DNA of 44,460 nt from Sphingomonas sp. (lineage in GTDB: Bacteria > Pseudomonadota > Alphaproteobacteria > Sphingomonadales > Sphingomonadaceae), in NCBI GenBank assembly GCA_017849555.1, contig JAFIGU010000074.1:1-44460 (forward strand), read 5' to 3'. Below the pieces are notes generated by a model. It made no database searches. It saw only the letters and a list, made by a program, of their open reading frames with translations, and was not told the DNA's origin. Of the stretch, positions 26,635-35,141 are shown in pieces; within the stretch, counting starts at the first letter, position 1, and each line of letters opens with the position of its first letter. A program made the translations under genes and the position numbers.

Positions 26635-26877
26635 TCACGCCTTCAGCTTGGCGACGGCATCGACCAACTGGCCGACCGTCTCGATTTCCGCCTGCATGTT
26701 CATCGTGATGATGATGTCGAACTCATCCTCGATCGCGGCGACGAAATCCATCACGGTCAGGCTGTCCCATTCGAGATCGCCCTGGAAGGTGGTGGCTTCG
26801 GTGACGGTGACGCCCTTCTTGTTGAAGGGTTCGATCTGCGCCTTGACGGCGGTGAGGATGGTATCGCGGTCGCTCAT
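26635..26877 (-). CDS. Acyl carrier protein paired with serine palmitoyltransferase
   Basis: An 80-residue four-helix carrier. The phosphopantetheine attachment serine is S39 in EWDSLTVMDF. It differs from the fatty-acid-synthase AcpP, which has DSLD-VELVM, and belongs to the small carriers that travel with spt (AcpR in Caulobacter, as I recall). It is the first gene of the acp-spt pair. Upstream (26878-27006) is a 129-base spacer with a partial repeat copy; no clear promoter boxes are visible. Confidence 0.9.
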   Translation of the reverse strand: MSDRDTILTAVKAQIEPFNKKGVTVTEATTFQGDLEWDSLTVMDFVAAIEDEFDIIITMNMQAEIETVGQLVDAVAKLKA

Positions 26878-26959
26878 ATATCCCGGCCCTTAGAGAGTCG
26901 GGGGTAGATTTGCCAAGCGATTGCGGCCGAAGCTTGGCCCAATCGGGACTAGCAAATCC

Positions 26960-26990
26960 CGTTCGCCCTGAGCTTGTCGGAGAGCGAACG
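26960..26990. repeat. Single-arm copy of the family D repeat
   Basis: Contains TTCGCCCTGAGCTTGTCGGA and closes on itself as GTTCGC...GCGAAC. It lies 17 bases past the tadC stop and may terminate the pilus operon. Confidence 0.65.
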
Positions 26991-27006
26991 CAGAAATCCC
27001 GCCCGA

Positions 27007-28008
27007 TCAATGCCCGCCGTTGATGAACGAGTCCTTGATCGAGCACGCCGCCGGGCCGAGGATGACGACGAACAACACCGGCAGGATGAACAGGATCAGC
27101 GGCACCGTCATGATCGCGGGGAGCCGCGCGGCCTTTTCCTCGGCGCGCATCATCCGCGCGTTGCGGAACTCGGCCGACAGCACGCGCAGCGCGGAGGCCA
27201 AGGGGGTGCCGTATTTCTCGGTCTGGATCATCGTCGTGACGATCCCCTTGATGTCGTCGAGCGCGATGCGCGTCGCGAAATTCTCGAACGCCTGCCGCCG
27301 GTCGGTGAGGAAGCCCAATTCGATCGCGGTGAGCGCGAATTCGTCGCCGAGCTCGGGATAGGCTTTGCCGAGCTCCTTCGCGACGCGATGGAAGGCGGCG
27401 TCGACCGTGAGCCCCGCCTCGGCGCAGATCACCAGCAGGTCGAGCGCATCGGGCAAGCCCTTGCGGATCGCCTGCGAGCGCTTGGTGATCTTGTTCTTGA
27501 GGAAGATGTCGGGCGCTTTGTAGCTGACGATGAAGGTGATCGCGACCAGCCCGTAACGTTTGAGCGGGGTCCAGTCGGCGAAACTGTCGGTGCCGTAGAC
27601 GAGGAACACCATCAGCCCGCCGATGAAGATCGGCAGCATCAGCCGGCCGAAGATCACGCCGACCGCCCATTCTTTCGATCGGATGCCGGCCTGGAGCAGC
27701 TTGAGCTGGGCTTCCTTGAGCTGGCTGTCCTGCAGCACCTTGAGCGAGGAGAGAAACGCGCGCATGCGATCCGCGCCGTCGCTTTGGCGGACCAATTTGG
27801 CGCGGCGTTTGCCGCTGGGGGCGATGATCCCCGCCTTCAGCTGCTCGCGCCGCTCGTTGAGCGCCTTGACCCGCCGGGCCATCGGATCACGCACGCTGAG
27901 CGCGGCATAGATCGCCACCAGCACCGCGAGCGAGGCGATGCCCGACAGGATCGTCGCCACCAGATAGACGTCGACTCCAAGCAGCGTCGGGTTGTGGACC
28001 GTTTCCAT
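27007..28008 (-). CDS. tadC: TadC, pilus inner-membrane platform protein
   Basis: A 333-residue type II secretion F-domain protein with three or more membrane segments (SGIASLAVLVAIYAALSV; RLMLPIFIGGLMVFLV; the C-terminal VPLILFILPVLFVVILG). The cytoplasmic F-domain includes LPDALDLLVICAEAGLTVDAAFHRV and QTEKYGTPLASALRVLS. With TadB it forms the inner-membrane core that extrudes the Flp/Tad pilus. It is the last gene of the minus-strand cpa/tad operon, four bases after tadB. Confidence 0.93.
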   Translation of the reverse strand: METVHNPTLLGVDVYLVATILSGIASLAVLVAIYAALSVRDPMARRVKALNERREQLKAGIIAPSGKRRAKLVRQSDGADRMRAFLSSLKVLQDSQLKEAQLKLLQAGIRSKEWAVGVIFGRLMLPIFIGGLMVFLVYGTDSFADWTPLKRYGLVAITFIVSYKAPDIFLKNKITKRSQAIRKGLPDALDLLVICAEAGLTVDAAFHRVAKELGKAYPELGDEFALTAIELGFLTDRRQAFENFATRIALDDIKGIVTTMIQTEKYGTPLASALRVLSAEFRNARMMRAEEKAARLPAIMTVPLILFILPVLFVVILGPAACSIKDSFINGGH

Positions 28009-28012
28009 CGCG

Positions 28013-28987
28013 TCAGATCTCGAAATTGATCATCTTGGCCATGATGAAGCCGCCGATCGCCATCCACACCAGCCCGCCGCCGCCCGCGACCATCAGCCGG
28101 GGATCGCTGAAGAAGTTCTGCATATAGGATCCGTTGATCGACCAGATCAGCGCGAAGACGATGAACGGCAGCGAGCCGATGATATAGGCCGACGCCTTTG
28201 ATTCCGACGACATCGCCTTGATCTTGAGCTTCATCTGGCCACGCTGGCGCAGCACGGTGGCGAGATTCTGCAGCGTTTCCGCGAGGTTGCCGCCGGTTTC
28301 GCGCTGGATCGCGATAGTGATGCAGAAAAATTGGAATTCGGGCGTGCCGATCCGCTCCGCGGTTTCCTGCAGCGCGACGTCCATCGAGCGGCCGATCTTC
28401 ATCTTGTCGGAAACGATGCGGAATTCCTCGCCGACCGGATCGGGCACCTCGGATGCCACCACCGCCATCGTCTCGGTGATCGGCAGGCCCGAGCGAAGGC
28501 CGCGGACGAGGAGCTCGATCGCGTCGGGGAATTTGGCGTTGAACTGGGCGATGCGGCGCTTGATGAGAAAACCGACGACGAGATGCGGAAGACCCGCGCC
28601 GATCGCCAGCCCGGTCAGCAGCGCGAGCAGCGTCGGCAGTCCCTTCACCATCAGCGCGAGCGCGATGAACAATGTGATGCCCAGCGTCGCCAGGCCATAT
28701 TGGCCGACCGTCCAGCTCTTGCCGGTGCGCACCAGCCGCTTCTTGAGCTCGGCCGGCCGCGGCAGAAAGCGCATCGCGGCCTCGTCGGCCTTGCTGGTGT
28801 TCTTGCCGGTGATGCGGCGCATCTGCGCCTCCACCGCCATCGCGGGCGAGGTGGAGTGGCGCTCGCGCAGCGCGACCAGCCGGCGGCTGCTGGCACGCGC
28901 CGCCGACGGGCCGGCGAACGCGAACAGGAGCATCCCGATCACGGTCATCGTGCCCAGCGCCAGCATGACAATCGGCATCAACGGCAT
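28013..28987 (-). CDS. tadB: TadB, pilus inner-membrane platform protein
   Basis: A 324-residue F-domain protein paralogous to TadC: N-terminal helix, FPDAIELLVRGLRSGLPITETMAVVA, QRETGGNLAETLQNLATVLRQRGQMKLKIKAMSSE, and C-terminal helices ending FIMAKMINFEI. The start is uncertain. ATG 28985-28987 is used; an in-frame TTG at 29000-29002 adds five residues. Only 57 bases separate this start from the cpaE stop. The CpaF/TadA ATPase gene that normally sits between them is absent. Confidence 0.93.
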   Translation of the reverse strand: MPLMPIVMLALGTMTVIGMLLFAFAGPSAARASSRRLVALRERHSTSPAMAVEAQMRRITGKNTSKADEAAMRFLPRPAELKKRLVRTGKSWTVGQYGLATLGITLFIALALMVKGLPTLLALLTGLAIGAGLPHLVVGFLIKRRIAQFNAKFPDAIELLVRGLRSGLPITETMAVVASEVPDPVGEEFRIVSDKMKIGRSMDVALQETAERIGTPEFQFFCITIAIQRETGGNLAETLQNLATVLRQRGQMKLKIKAMSSESKASAYIIGSLPFIVFALIWSINGSYMQNFFSDPRLMVAGGGGLVWMAIGGFIMAKMINFEI

Positions 28988-29044
28988 CGTGGCTTCATCC
29001 AATCGTTCGATGCGATCGAGCGCCGCGTGGGGCGCGACTCACGA

Positions 29045-30340
29045 TCAACCCGCCTTCGCCCCGCCCGGTTTCTTAGGCAGAAAAGACTTAAGATCGGTGA
29101 ACTTGCCGATCAGCGACGCGCCCTTGACCTTCGCGCTCGCGGCCTTGCCCTCGGGGGCGGTGCCGCTGGCGTCGCCGGCGGCGCAAAGCTGTGCGGCGAG
29201 ATCGGCGAAGGGTGCGATGGTCTTCGATCCCTTGCCCGTCTCGGCGAGCGGCTTGCCCAGTTTCGCGGCCTGCGCGGCGAGCTTCTGATCGAACGGGATG
29301 ATGAAATCGATCTTGCGCTCGATCGAACTCTCGAAATCCTTGCGCGAGATCTCGAGCTGCTGCCCCGGGTGGACGCGATTGGCGACGACAAGCGATTTGA
29401 GGTGCGGCGCGTTCGACCGCAGCCACGAGAGAATACGGATCGTGTCGCGCGCGGCGGCGAGCGTCAGTTCGGTCACGATCACCGCGGCCTGCATGTCGCT
29501 GACGAGATGCGGGTGCGCGACCAGCATGTTGCGCGGCAGATCGACCACCGTGCATTCGAACGCGGCGCGCATTTCCTCCTGCAATTGGTAGAAAGCCGCG
29601 CCATCGGTGACGACCGGGGTGTTGATCGGCGCCTCTGCCGACAGCACCGAGAGCCGCTCGGACGCGCGGACCATCGCGCGTTCGATGAACAGCCCGTCGA
29701 TGCGCGCCGGATTCTCGATCGCGTCGGTGAGGCCGCGACCCGGCTCGAGATCGAGCGCGAGCGCGCCGGTGCCGAAATGCACGTCGAGATCGAGCATCGC
29801 GGTCGAGCGCTTTTCCTTCTCGCTCATCAGCCAGGCGAGCGAGGTGGCGACGGTCGAGGCGCCGGCCCCGCCGCGCGTGCCGATCACCGCCACCGCATAA
29901 TGCGGCCGCTCGGTCACGCCGTCGTTCGCCTTCGGGGCGTTGAGCACTGCCTGGGCGTGCGCGAACGAATCGCGCAGCACGTCGGCCGACAGGGGCTTGA
30001 GCAGATAGTCCTGCAGCCCGCTGGCGAGCAGATCGCGATAGAGCCGCACGTCGTTGATCTGGCCCGCGGCGATCACGATCGTTCCCGGTTCACACACTTC
30101 GGCGAGCGAGTTGATGTCGCTCAGCGGATCGCCGGATTCGGCGAGATCGACGAACAGGATGTGCGGGCTCGCCGCGACCGACAAGGATTGCACCGCGTTG
30201 CGCAGCCCGCCCTTGTTCACCTTTTCCGGCAGCCATCCCATCTCGAGCGCGATCGGGCGGATCGCCTCCGCGGTCGTCTCGTCGCAGACGAAGGCGACGA
30301 ACGGTTCGCGAAGCGCGGCTGGTTTCCACGGCGCGTTCAT
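29045..30340 (-). CDS. cpaE: CpaE/TadZ, pilus localisation ATPase
   Basis: A 431-residue protein. Residues 12-130 are a receiver-like pseudo-domain (D65 in ILFVDLAE; K115 in YLLKPLS). Residues 146-400 are a MinD/ParA-type ATPase with a deviant Walker A loop GTRGGAGAS (154-162) in which the first lysine of the usual KGG is arginine, as often found in this family. CpaE positions the Tad secretion machine at the cell pole. It starts one base after the cpaD stop (30342-30344). Its stop is followed directly by tadB. Confidence 0.92.
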   Translation of the reverse strand: MNAPWKPAALREPFVAFVCDETTAEAIRPIALEMGWLPEKVNKGGLRNAVQSLSVAASPHILFVDLAESGDPLSDINSLAEVCEPGTIVIAAGQINDVRLYRDLLASGLQDYLLKPLSADVLRDSFAHAQAVLNAPKANDGVTERPHYAVAVIGTRGGAGASTVATSLAWLMSEKEKRSTAMLDLDVHFGTGALALDLEPGRGLTDAIENPARIDGLFIERAMVRASERLSVLSAEAPINTPVVTDGAAFYQLQEEMRAAFECTVVDLPRNMLVAHPHLVSDMQAAVIVTELTLAAARDTIRILSWLRSNAPHLKSLVVANRVHPGQQLEISRKDFESSIERKIDFIIPFDQKLAAQAAKLGKPLAETGKGSKTIAPFADLAAQLCAAGDASGTAPEGKAASAKVKGASLIGKFTDLKSFLPKKPGGAKAG

Positions 30341-30341
30341 C

Positions 30342-30977
30342 TTACTTGCTCCCCGCCTTTTCGGCCTTGATCGTCGTGCCGCCGTTGCCGGTCGGCGTGG
30401 CCTTGCGATATTCGGTGATCGCGCGCGTGCCGGTGGCCGCGTCATAGACCTGCGTGCCCGGCTCGCCGCGCACCAGATCGAGCGGGTTGGCGACCATCGC
30501 CGCGAGGTTCGAATTGATCGCGCAACCCTGATTGGACGAGGTGTTGCTTTCGAATTCGGGCTGGCGCGTGCGCGAGAAATCGGGGCAGCCCGGCACCTGC
30601 GCGCGCGCGCGGCTGACGACGACGCGCAGCGTGCCCGGGGTGATCGGTGCGCCGGTGGTGGGGGCCTGGTCGGAGACGAGCAGCCCGAAGCGCGCCGCCT
30701 CGCGCGCCACCGCCTCGCGTGCCGGCTTGCCGCTGCCGCCCGGATCGTCGATCGCGACGCTGTCGCCGTAACCGAGCCGCAACGAGGCCATCCAGCCGGC
30801 GAGCCGCTGTTCCTCGCCCGGCGCAAGTCCGGTGCCGGCGGTGCCGACATCGAAACTATAATCGGTCCGGCTGACGACGGGTTGATGGACCGATTCCAGC
30901 CCGCGGTTCTTGGTGCCGCTGCACCCGCCGACCAACAGGGCCGGGAGGGTGGCGAGAAGCAGGGTGCGCTTGAACAT
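30342..30977 (-). CDS. cpaD: CpaD, pilus-assembly lipoprotein
   Basis: A 211-residue protein with a lipoprotein signal MFKRTLLLATLPALLVGGCSG (lipobox GGC). The family's signature region is PGCPDFSRTRQPEFESNTSSNQGCAINSNL then AAMVANPLDLVRGEPG. The ATG at 30975-30977 is preferred to one nine codons earlier because GAGGA lies at the right distance and the lipoprotein signal then begins the protein. CpaD is an envelope partner of the CpaC secretin. It is embedded between cpaC and cpaE with 1-25-base gaps. Confidence 0.9.
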   Translation of the reverse strand: MFKRTLLLATLPALLVGGCSGTKNRGLESVHQPVVSRTDYSFDVGTAGTGLAPGEEQRLAGWMASLRLGYGDSVAIDDPGGSGKPAREAVAREAARFGLLVSDQAPTTGAPITPGTLRVVVSRARAQVPGCPDFSRTRQPEFESNTSSNQGCAINSNLAAMVANPLDLVRGEPGTQVYDAATGTRAITEYRKATPTGNGGTTIKAEKAGSK

Positions 30978-31000
30978 GTTCACGTCCTCGTGCTGGCGCA

Positions 31001-32620
31001 TCAATTGTTGGAGAAGCCGGGGGCCGGGGCGGGGGGCGCCTTGGCGTCCTTTGGCTTCGTCGCGGGCGCGCGGGGTTCGGGCGCGGGGGCCGGGGCGACC
31101 GGCGCGGTCGCGCCGAGCGCCGGCTGCGCGGGCGGACCCGCCTCCATCGCCGGCTTGGGCCGCGACCCGCCGTTGGTGCCGCCGCCCAGCTGGCCGAACA
31201 GCACGCGATCGAGATCGGTCGGCGCCTTATAGCCGTCGGTCGGCAGAACGATGTCGTTGGCGTTAACCGGCTTCACCAGATACGGCGTGATCACGATCAC
31301 CAGCTCGGTTTCGTTGCGCTGGAAACCGTTGGAGCGGAATAGCGCGCCGAGCACCGGCAGGTCGCCGATGCCCGGCGTCTTGTCGATCGAATTGTTGTGG
31401 CTGTTCTGCAGCAGCCCGGCGATCATGAAGCTCTGGCCCGAGCCGAGCTCCACCGTCGTCTCCGCGCGGCGGGTGGTGATCGCGGGGATCGACGTGCCCT
31501 GGAAAGTCACCGCGCCGTCGGACGACAATTGCGACACTTCGGGCCGGACACGCAGGCTGATCCGCCCGTCGGCGAGCACCGTCGGGGTATAGGCCAGGCT
31601 GACGCCATATTGCTTATATTCGATCGACACCGCGCCCAGCCCCTGCGCGATCGGGATCGGGATCTCGCCGCCGGCGAGGAAGGTGCCGGTCTCGCCCGAC
31701 AGAGCGGTCAAATTCGGGTTGGCGAGGCTGGTCACCTGCCCGATCCGTTCGCCGAGATCGAGCGCCTGAAGCACATCGAGGCCAAACAGCTTGCCCGCGA
31801 ATCCCAGGGTCGTACGGTCGCTGCCCTGCTTGACGGTGGTTTGCGTGCCGGTGATGAACTGTTTGGTGGCCGGATTGAACGGCAGCGACAGCGTCCCCGT
31901 CGGCAGGCCGTAGAGCGCCGATGCGTCGGCCATCGGCAGGCCGGTGGTGTTATTGTTGGAAATGGTGCCGAAATTCGGACGCCCGGATGCGATGCCGAAG
32001 TTGAAGCCGGACGTCATATCGCGCGTCATGATGTTCGAGCCGATGTTCTTGACGAAGCTGCGGCTCACCTCGGCGAAGCGCACCTGCAGGTTGACCTGCA
32101 GCGGGGTCGCGGTGCGCAACCGGCTGACCACCTTGGTCCCTTCGCCGACGAAAGCGGTGACAAGCCGTTCGGCTTCGGCGCCGTCGTCGGGCTGCGCGAC
32201 CGTGCCGGTGAGCAGCACGACCCCGTTCATCGTCGTCGCGGTGATCGCCGCCTCGGGCATCGCGAGCTTGAGCATCTGCCCGAGCGAATCGAAATTGTTG
32301 CCGACGCGGACCGTGGCCGCATAGACTACCTGTCCGCCGCGCGAGGTCGCCGAAACGGTCGTCTCGCCCGGCTTCTTGCCGAAGATATAGAGCTGGGTCG
32401 GCGAGCGGACCTGCACGTCGGCGATGTCCGAATTGGCGACGAACAAGTCGGTCATCGGCCGCGCCAGCGTGATCAACCGGCCGCGGCTGGTGGCGAGCTG
32501 CACCACCGCCGTGCCGGTCATGCCGGGCTGGGCCGGGGCGGCGGCCGGCGTCGCGGCGACCGCGACGGCGGTCAGCGCGACCGCGATCGGCAGGCCGATC
32601 GGCTTCGAACGAATACGCAT
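31001..32620 (-). CDS. cpaC: CpaC/RcpA, outer-membrane secretin
   Basis: A 539-residue secretin: signal peptide to about residue 30, pilus-and-secretin N-domain (VVQLATSRGRLITLARPMTDLFVANSDIADVQVRSPTQLYIFGKKPGETT), BON-like segment (GVVLLTGTVAQPDDGAEAERLV), and the secretin barrel with GSGQSFMIAGLLQN, GIGDLPVLGALFRS and VIVITPYLVKPV. It forms the outer-membrane pore for the pilus. A proline/alanine-rich tail (about 490-539) follows. It starts one base after the cpaB stop. Confidence 0.95.
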   Translation of the reverse strand: MRIRSKPIGLPIAVALTAVAVAATPAAAPAQPGMTGTAVVQLATSRGRLITLARPMTDLFVANSDIADVQVRSPTQLYIFGKKPGETTVSATSRGGQVVYAATVRVGNNFDSLGQMLKLAMPEAAITATTMNGVVLLTGTVAQPDDGAEAERLVTAFVGEGTKVVSRLRTATPLQVNLQVRFAEVSRSFVKNIGSNIMTRDMTSGFNFGIASGRPNFGTISNNNTTGLPMADASALYGLPTGTLSLPFNPATKQFITGTQTTVKQGSDRTTLGFAGKLFGLDVLQALDLGERIGQVTSLANPNLTALSGETGTFLAGGEIPIPIAQGLGAVSIEYKQYGVSLAYTPTVLADGRISLRVRPEVSQLSSDGAVTFQGTSIPAITTRRAETTVELGSGQSFMIAGLLQNSHNNSIDKTPGIGDLPVLGALFRSNGFQRNETELVIVITPYLVKPVNANDIVLPTDGYKAPTDLDRVLFGQLGGGTNGGSRPKPAMEAGPPAQPALGATAPVAPAPAPEPRAPATKPKDAKAPPAPAPGFSNN

Positions 32621-32621
32621 G

Positions 32622-33632
32622 TCAGTTCTTCCCCCCCACCGGAACGGCGGTCACAGCAGTACCCCGGGCAACACGGACGATCGGGCCGATCGGCGGCGCG
32701 GCACCGGCGGCGCCCCCCGCCGCGCTGTTATCCTGCGCCTTGCCCGGCACGGTGCTGCGCTGGAACCGCGAGACGTCAGCGCCGACCGAATAGGTCGAAT
32801 CGCCCGTCTGCGGCAGGCTGGCGAATTGCGTCATCAACGCCTTTTCGGCCTTGGGATCGCCATTGGTCGGCAGCTTCACCGCGCCCGAGGCGATCGCGCG
32901 ATCGAATTCCCCCTGATTGTCGGCGATCGAACGCAGCGAGAGCGACAGCGTGCCGAGCGTCTGCGCCACCGCAATCTCCTCCGCGATCTTGGGAGTTGCC
33001 TCGATCGTGACGGTGGAGAAGGTGTGAACGATCGTATTGCCCTTTTCGTCCTTCTCGTCCGAGGTGCGCTGATCGGTGGCGAGCACGCGCAGGTTGCGCA
33101 TGATCGTCTCGGACGCCTTGAGCGGCGGGCCTTCGCCGCCGCCGGCGACCGACTGGGTCAGCAGCAGATCGACGCGGTCGCCGGGAAAGATAAAGCCGGC
33201 GACCGACGATTGCGTCGAAACCGGCACCGTCACCGCGCGCATCCCCGGGCCGAGCGCGGCGGCGAGGAAGCCGCGGTCACCCGGCTTGACCAGCGCGCCT
33301 TGCGTGATCGGCTGTCCGGCGGTCATCGCGGTGCGCACCACCGTGCCGACGACATTCTTCATGTCGAAGCCGGCGCCCTCCTGGAAATAGGCGCCCTCGA
33401 CCAGCTCCTTCGGCCACGGCTGAAACTTCACCGACGCCGGATCGATGATCGTTCCGACCGGCAGCGCACGCGTCGCGACCAGCACCTTGGGCCCCTCCGC
33501 CGGGGGCGCGACGGCGGCCACCGCCTGCGCTTGCGGCGCGGCGTTTCCTGCGATCAGGGTTCGCGCGAAGAATGCCGTAACAGCCGCGACGAACAGCGCC
33601 CCGACCAGCAATACGACCTTGCGAGTATCCAT
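32622..33632 (-). CDS. cpaB: CpaB/RcpC, pilus-assembly protein
   Basis: A 336-residue periplasmic protein anchored by an N-terminal helix (VVLLVGALFVAAVTAFFARTLIAG). An SAF-like domain follows (VLVATRALPVGTIIDPASVKFQPWPKELV) with PGDRGFLAAALGPGMRAVTVPVSTQSSVAGFIFPGDRVDLLLTQ. CpaB proteins are thought to act with the secretin in the envelope. It is transcribed with cpaA upstream (53-base gap) and cpaC downstream. Confidence 0.92.
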   Translation of the reverse strand: MDTRKVVLLVGALFVAAVTAFFARTLIAGNAAPQAQAVAAVAPPAEGPKVLVATRALPVGTIIDPASVKFQPWPKELVEGAYFQEGAGFDMKNVVGTVVRTAMTAGQPITQGALVKPGDRGFLAAALGPGMRAVTVPVSTQSSVAGFIFPGDRVDLLLTQSVAGGGEGPPLKASETIMRNLRVLATDQRTSDEKDEKGNTIVHTFSTVTIEATPKIAEEIAVAQTLGTLSLSLRSIADNQGEFDRAIASGAVKLPTNGDPKAEKALMTQFASLPQTGDSTYSVGADVSRFQRSTVPGKAQDNSAAGGAAGAAPPIGPIVRVARGTAVTAVPVGGKN

Positions 33633-33685
33633 GACAAAACGTGCCTTTCAAGCGTCCGCCCGGCCGGATTTCGCGCCGGCTATGA

Positions 33686-34159
33686 TTACGCAAACTGGTT
33701 AAGAAGGGGTTCGCGAAGCGCGGCGAGGCCGGCTATCGCGATCGCAACACCGTAGGGAATCTCCAGAGTCCGCTGGCTTTTCCGAAAATGGTGGTCGGCC
33801 AGCATCACCAGCGTCAGCACCCCGCCGGCCAGCGACATGAGGACGAGCATCTGCAGCACCGCGATCGGCTGCAGCCACAAGGCGAGCGCGCCGATCAGCT
33901 TGACGTCGCCGCCGCCCATCTGCCCGAAGTGAAACGCGACGCAGAATAATGCGAACACCGCCAGCGCCACGCCGATGCGCAGCGCGACGCCGGGCCACAG
34001 CGGCAGCCCGATCGCCAGCCACCACAAGGGCGCGAGCAACGCGATCGCGGCATTCTTCCAATTAGCGATCTCACGCGTGCGCACGTCCTCGATTCCCGCC
34101 GACAACAGCAGAAGCAGAAGCGCCACAGGCAGCGCGCCGGAAAGAAGAACCCACCCCAT
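33686..34159 (-). CDS. cpaA: CpaA/TadV, A24-family prepilin peptidase
   Basis: A 157-residue integral-membrane aspartyl protease that cleaves the leader from Flp prepilins. Both catalytic aspartates are visible: the IEDVRTREI motif near residue 24 and the GxGD-class GGGDVKL near residue 83. It lacks the N-terminal methyltransferase part, as usual for the Tad type. It is the first gene of the operon. No pilin gene lies in the 49-base divergent gap to the plus-strand hydrolase. Confidence 0.92.
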   Translation of the reverse strand: MGWVLLSGALPVALLLLLLSAGIEDVRTREIANWKNAAIALLAPLWWLAIGLPLWPGVALRIGVALAVFALFCVAFHFGQMGGGDVKLIGALALWLQPIAVLQMLVLMSLAGGVLTLVMLADHHFRKSQRTLEIPYGVAIAIAGLAALREPLLNQFA

Positions 34160-34208
34160 TGATGCAACTGACTAGACGGAATGGCTTTCCAAACCGTAAC
34201 CATCCCCG

Positions 34209-35141
34209 ATGACCATCGCAGCGCCCCTCCGCCGCGCGATTCCGGCCGGCGCGACGATCACCCAATGGTCGGCGCCCGACGGCTGGACGATCCGCCGTTT
34301 CGACTGGCCGGCGGAAGGCACCCCGCGCGGCGCGATCCTGTTTCAGGGCGGGCGCGGCGACGTGTTCGAGAAATATTTCGAAGCCTTCGGGCATTGGCAC
34401 GCCGCGGGGTGGACGATCGCGTCGTTCGACTGGCGCGGGCAGGGCGGATCGGGGCGGCTGTCGCCCGATCCGCATGTCGGCCATGTGGACGATTTCGCAC
34501 CGTGGATCGCCGATATCGCGGCTTTCTGGCACGCCTGGGATGCGCCCGGCCCGCGAGTCGTGATGGGGCATTCGATGGGGGGCTATCTCGTGCTCCGTGC
34601 GCTGCTCGATCGCGCGGTGACCCCGGCGGCGGCGGTGCTTGTCGCGCCGATGCTCGGGCTGCGCGCGCCGGTCGGGCCGTGGCTCGGCGCGACGGTCGCC
34701 CGGCTGATGACCCACATCGGCAACCCCGCGCGCGCGGCGTGGAAGGGCCATGAGCGTCCCGGCGCGCGACTCGAACGCCGCGCGCTGCTGACGCATGACG
34801 CGTCGCGCTACGACGACGAGCAATATTGGTATCGCGAAAAGCCCGAGATCCAGCTCGGCCCGCCGAGCTGGGCGTGGCTCGCGCACGCCTTCGCCGGGAC
34901 GCGCGCGCTCCAGGCGGACCGGCGGATCGAATCGCTCGCGGTGCCGATCATGCTGCTGGTGGCGGAGGCCGATGCGCTGGTCGATCCGGCGGCGGCGCTG
35001 CGCGTCGCCGATCGGCTGCCCGATGCGACGGTCGTCCGCTTCGGCGCGGAGGCCGCGCATGAATTGTTGCGCGAGGCGGATCCGGTGCGCGATCGCGCGC
35101 TTGCGGCGATCGACCAATTCCTCGAAACGCGCGCGCGATGA
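34209..35141 (+). CDS. Alpha/beta hydrolase, lysophospholipase-like
   Basis: A 310-residue serine hydrolase of the S33/lysophospholipase L2 type. The nucleophile is S122 in GHSMGG. The acid is likely in LLVAEADALVDPAAAL, and the catalytic histidine lies in EAAHELLREADPVRD. The oxyanion region is GRGDVFEKYFEAF. Substrate is unknown; lysophospholipids or monoacylglycerols are plausible. It overlaps the next gene as ATGA, so the two are translated together. Confidence 0.82.
   Translation: MTIAAPLRRAIPAGATITQWSAPDGWTIRRFDWPAEGTPRGAILFQGGRGDVFEKYFEAFGHWHAAGWTIASFDWRGQGGSGRLSPDPHVGHVDDFAPWIADIAAFWHAWDAPGPRVVMGHSMGGYLVLRALLDRAVTPAAAVLVAPMLGLRAPVGPWLGATVARLMTHIGNPARAAWKGHERPGARLERRALLTHDASRYDDEQYWYREKPEIQLGPPSWAWLAHAFAGTRALQADRRIESLAVPIMLLVAEADALVDPAAALRVADRLPDATVVRFGAEAAHELLREADPVRDRALAAIDQFLETRAR

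Noticed and set aside
29003..29044. A hidden cpaF between cpaE and tadB
   Set aside because: The gap is only 42 bases (57 to the preferred tadB ATG). No Walker-box ATPase frame exists in any register there or within the tad genes.
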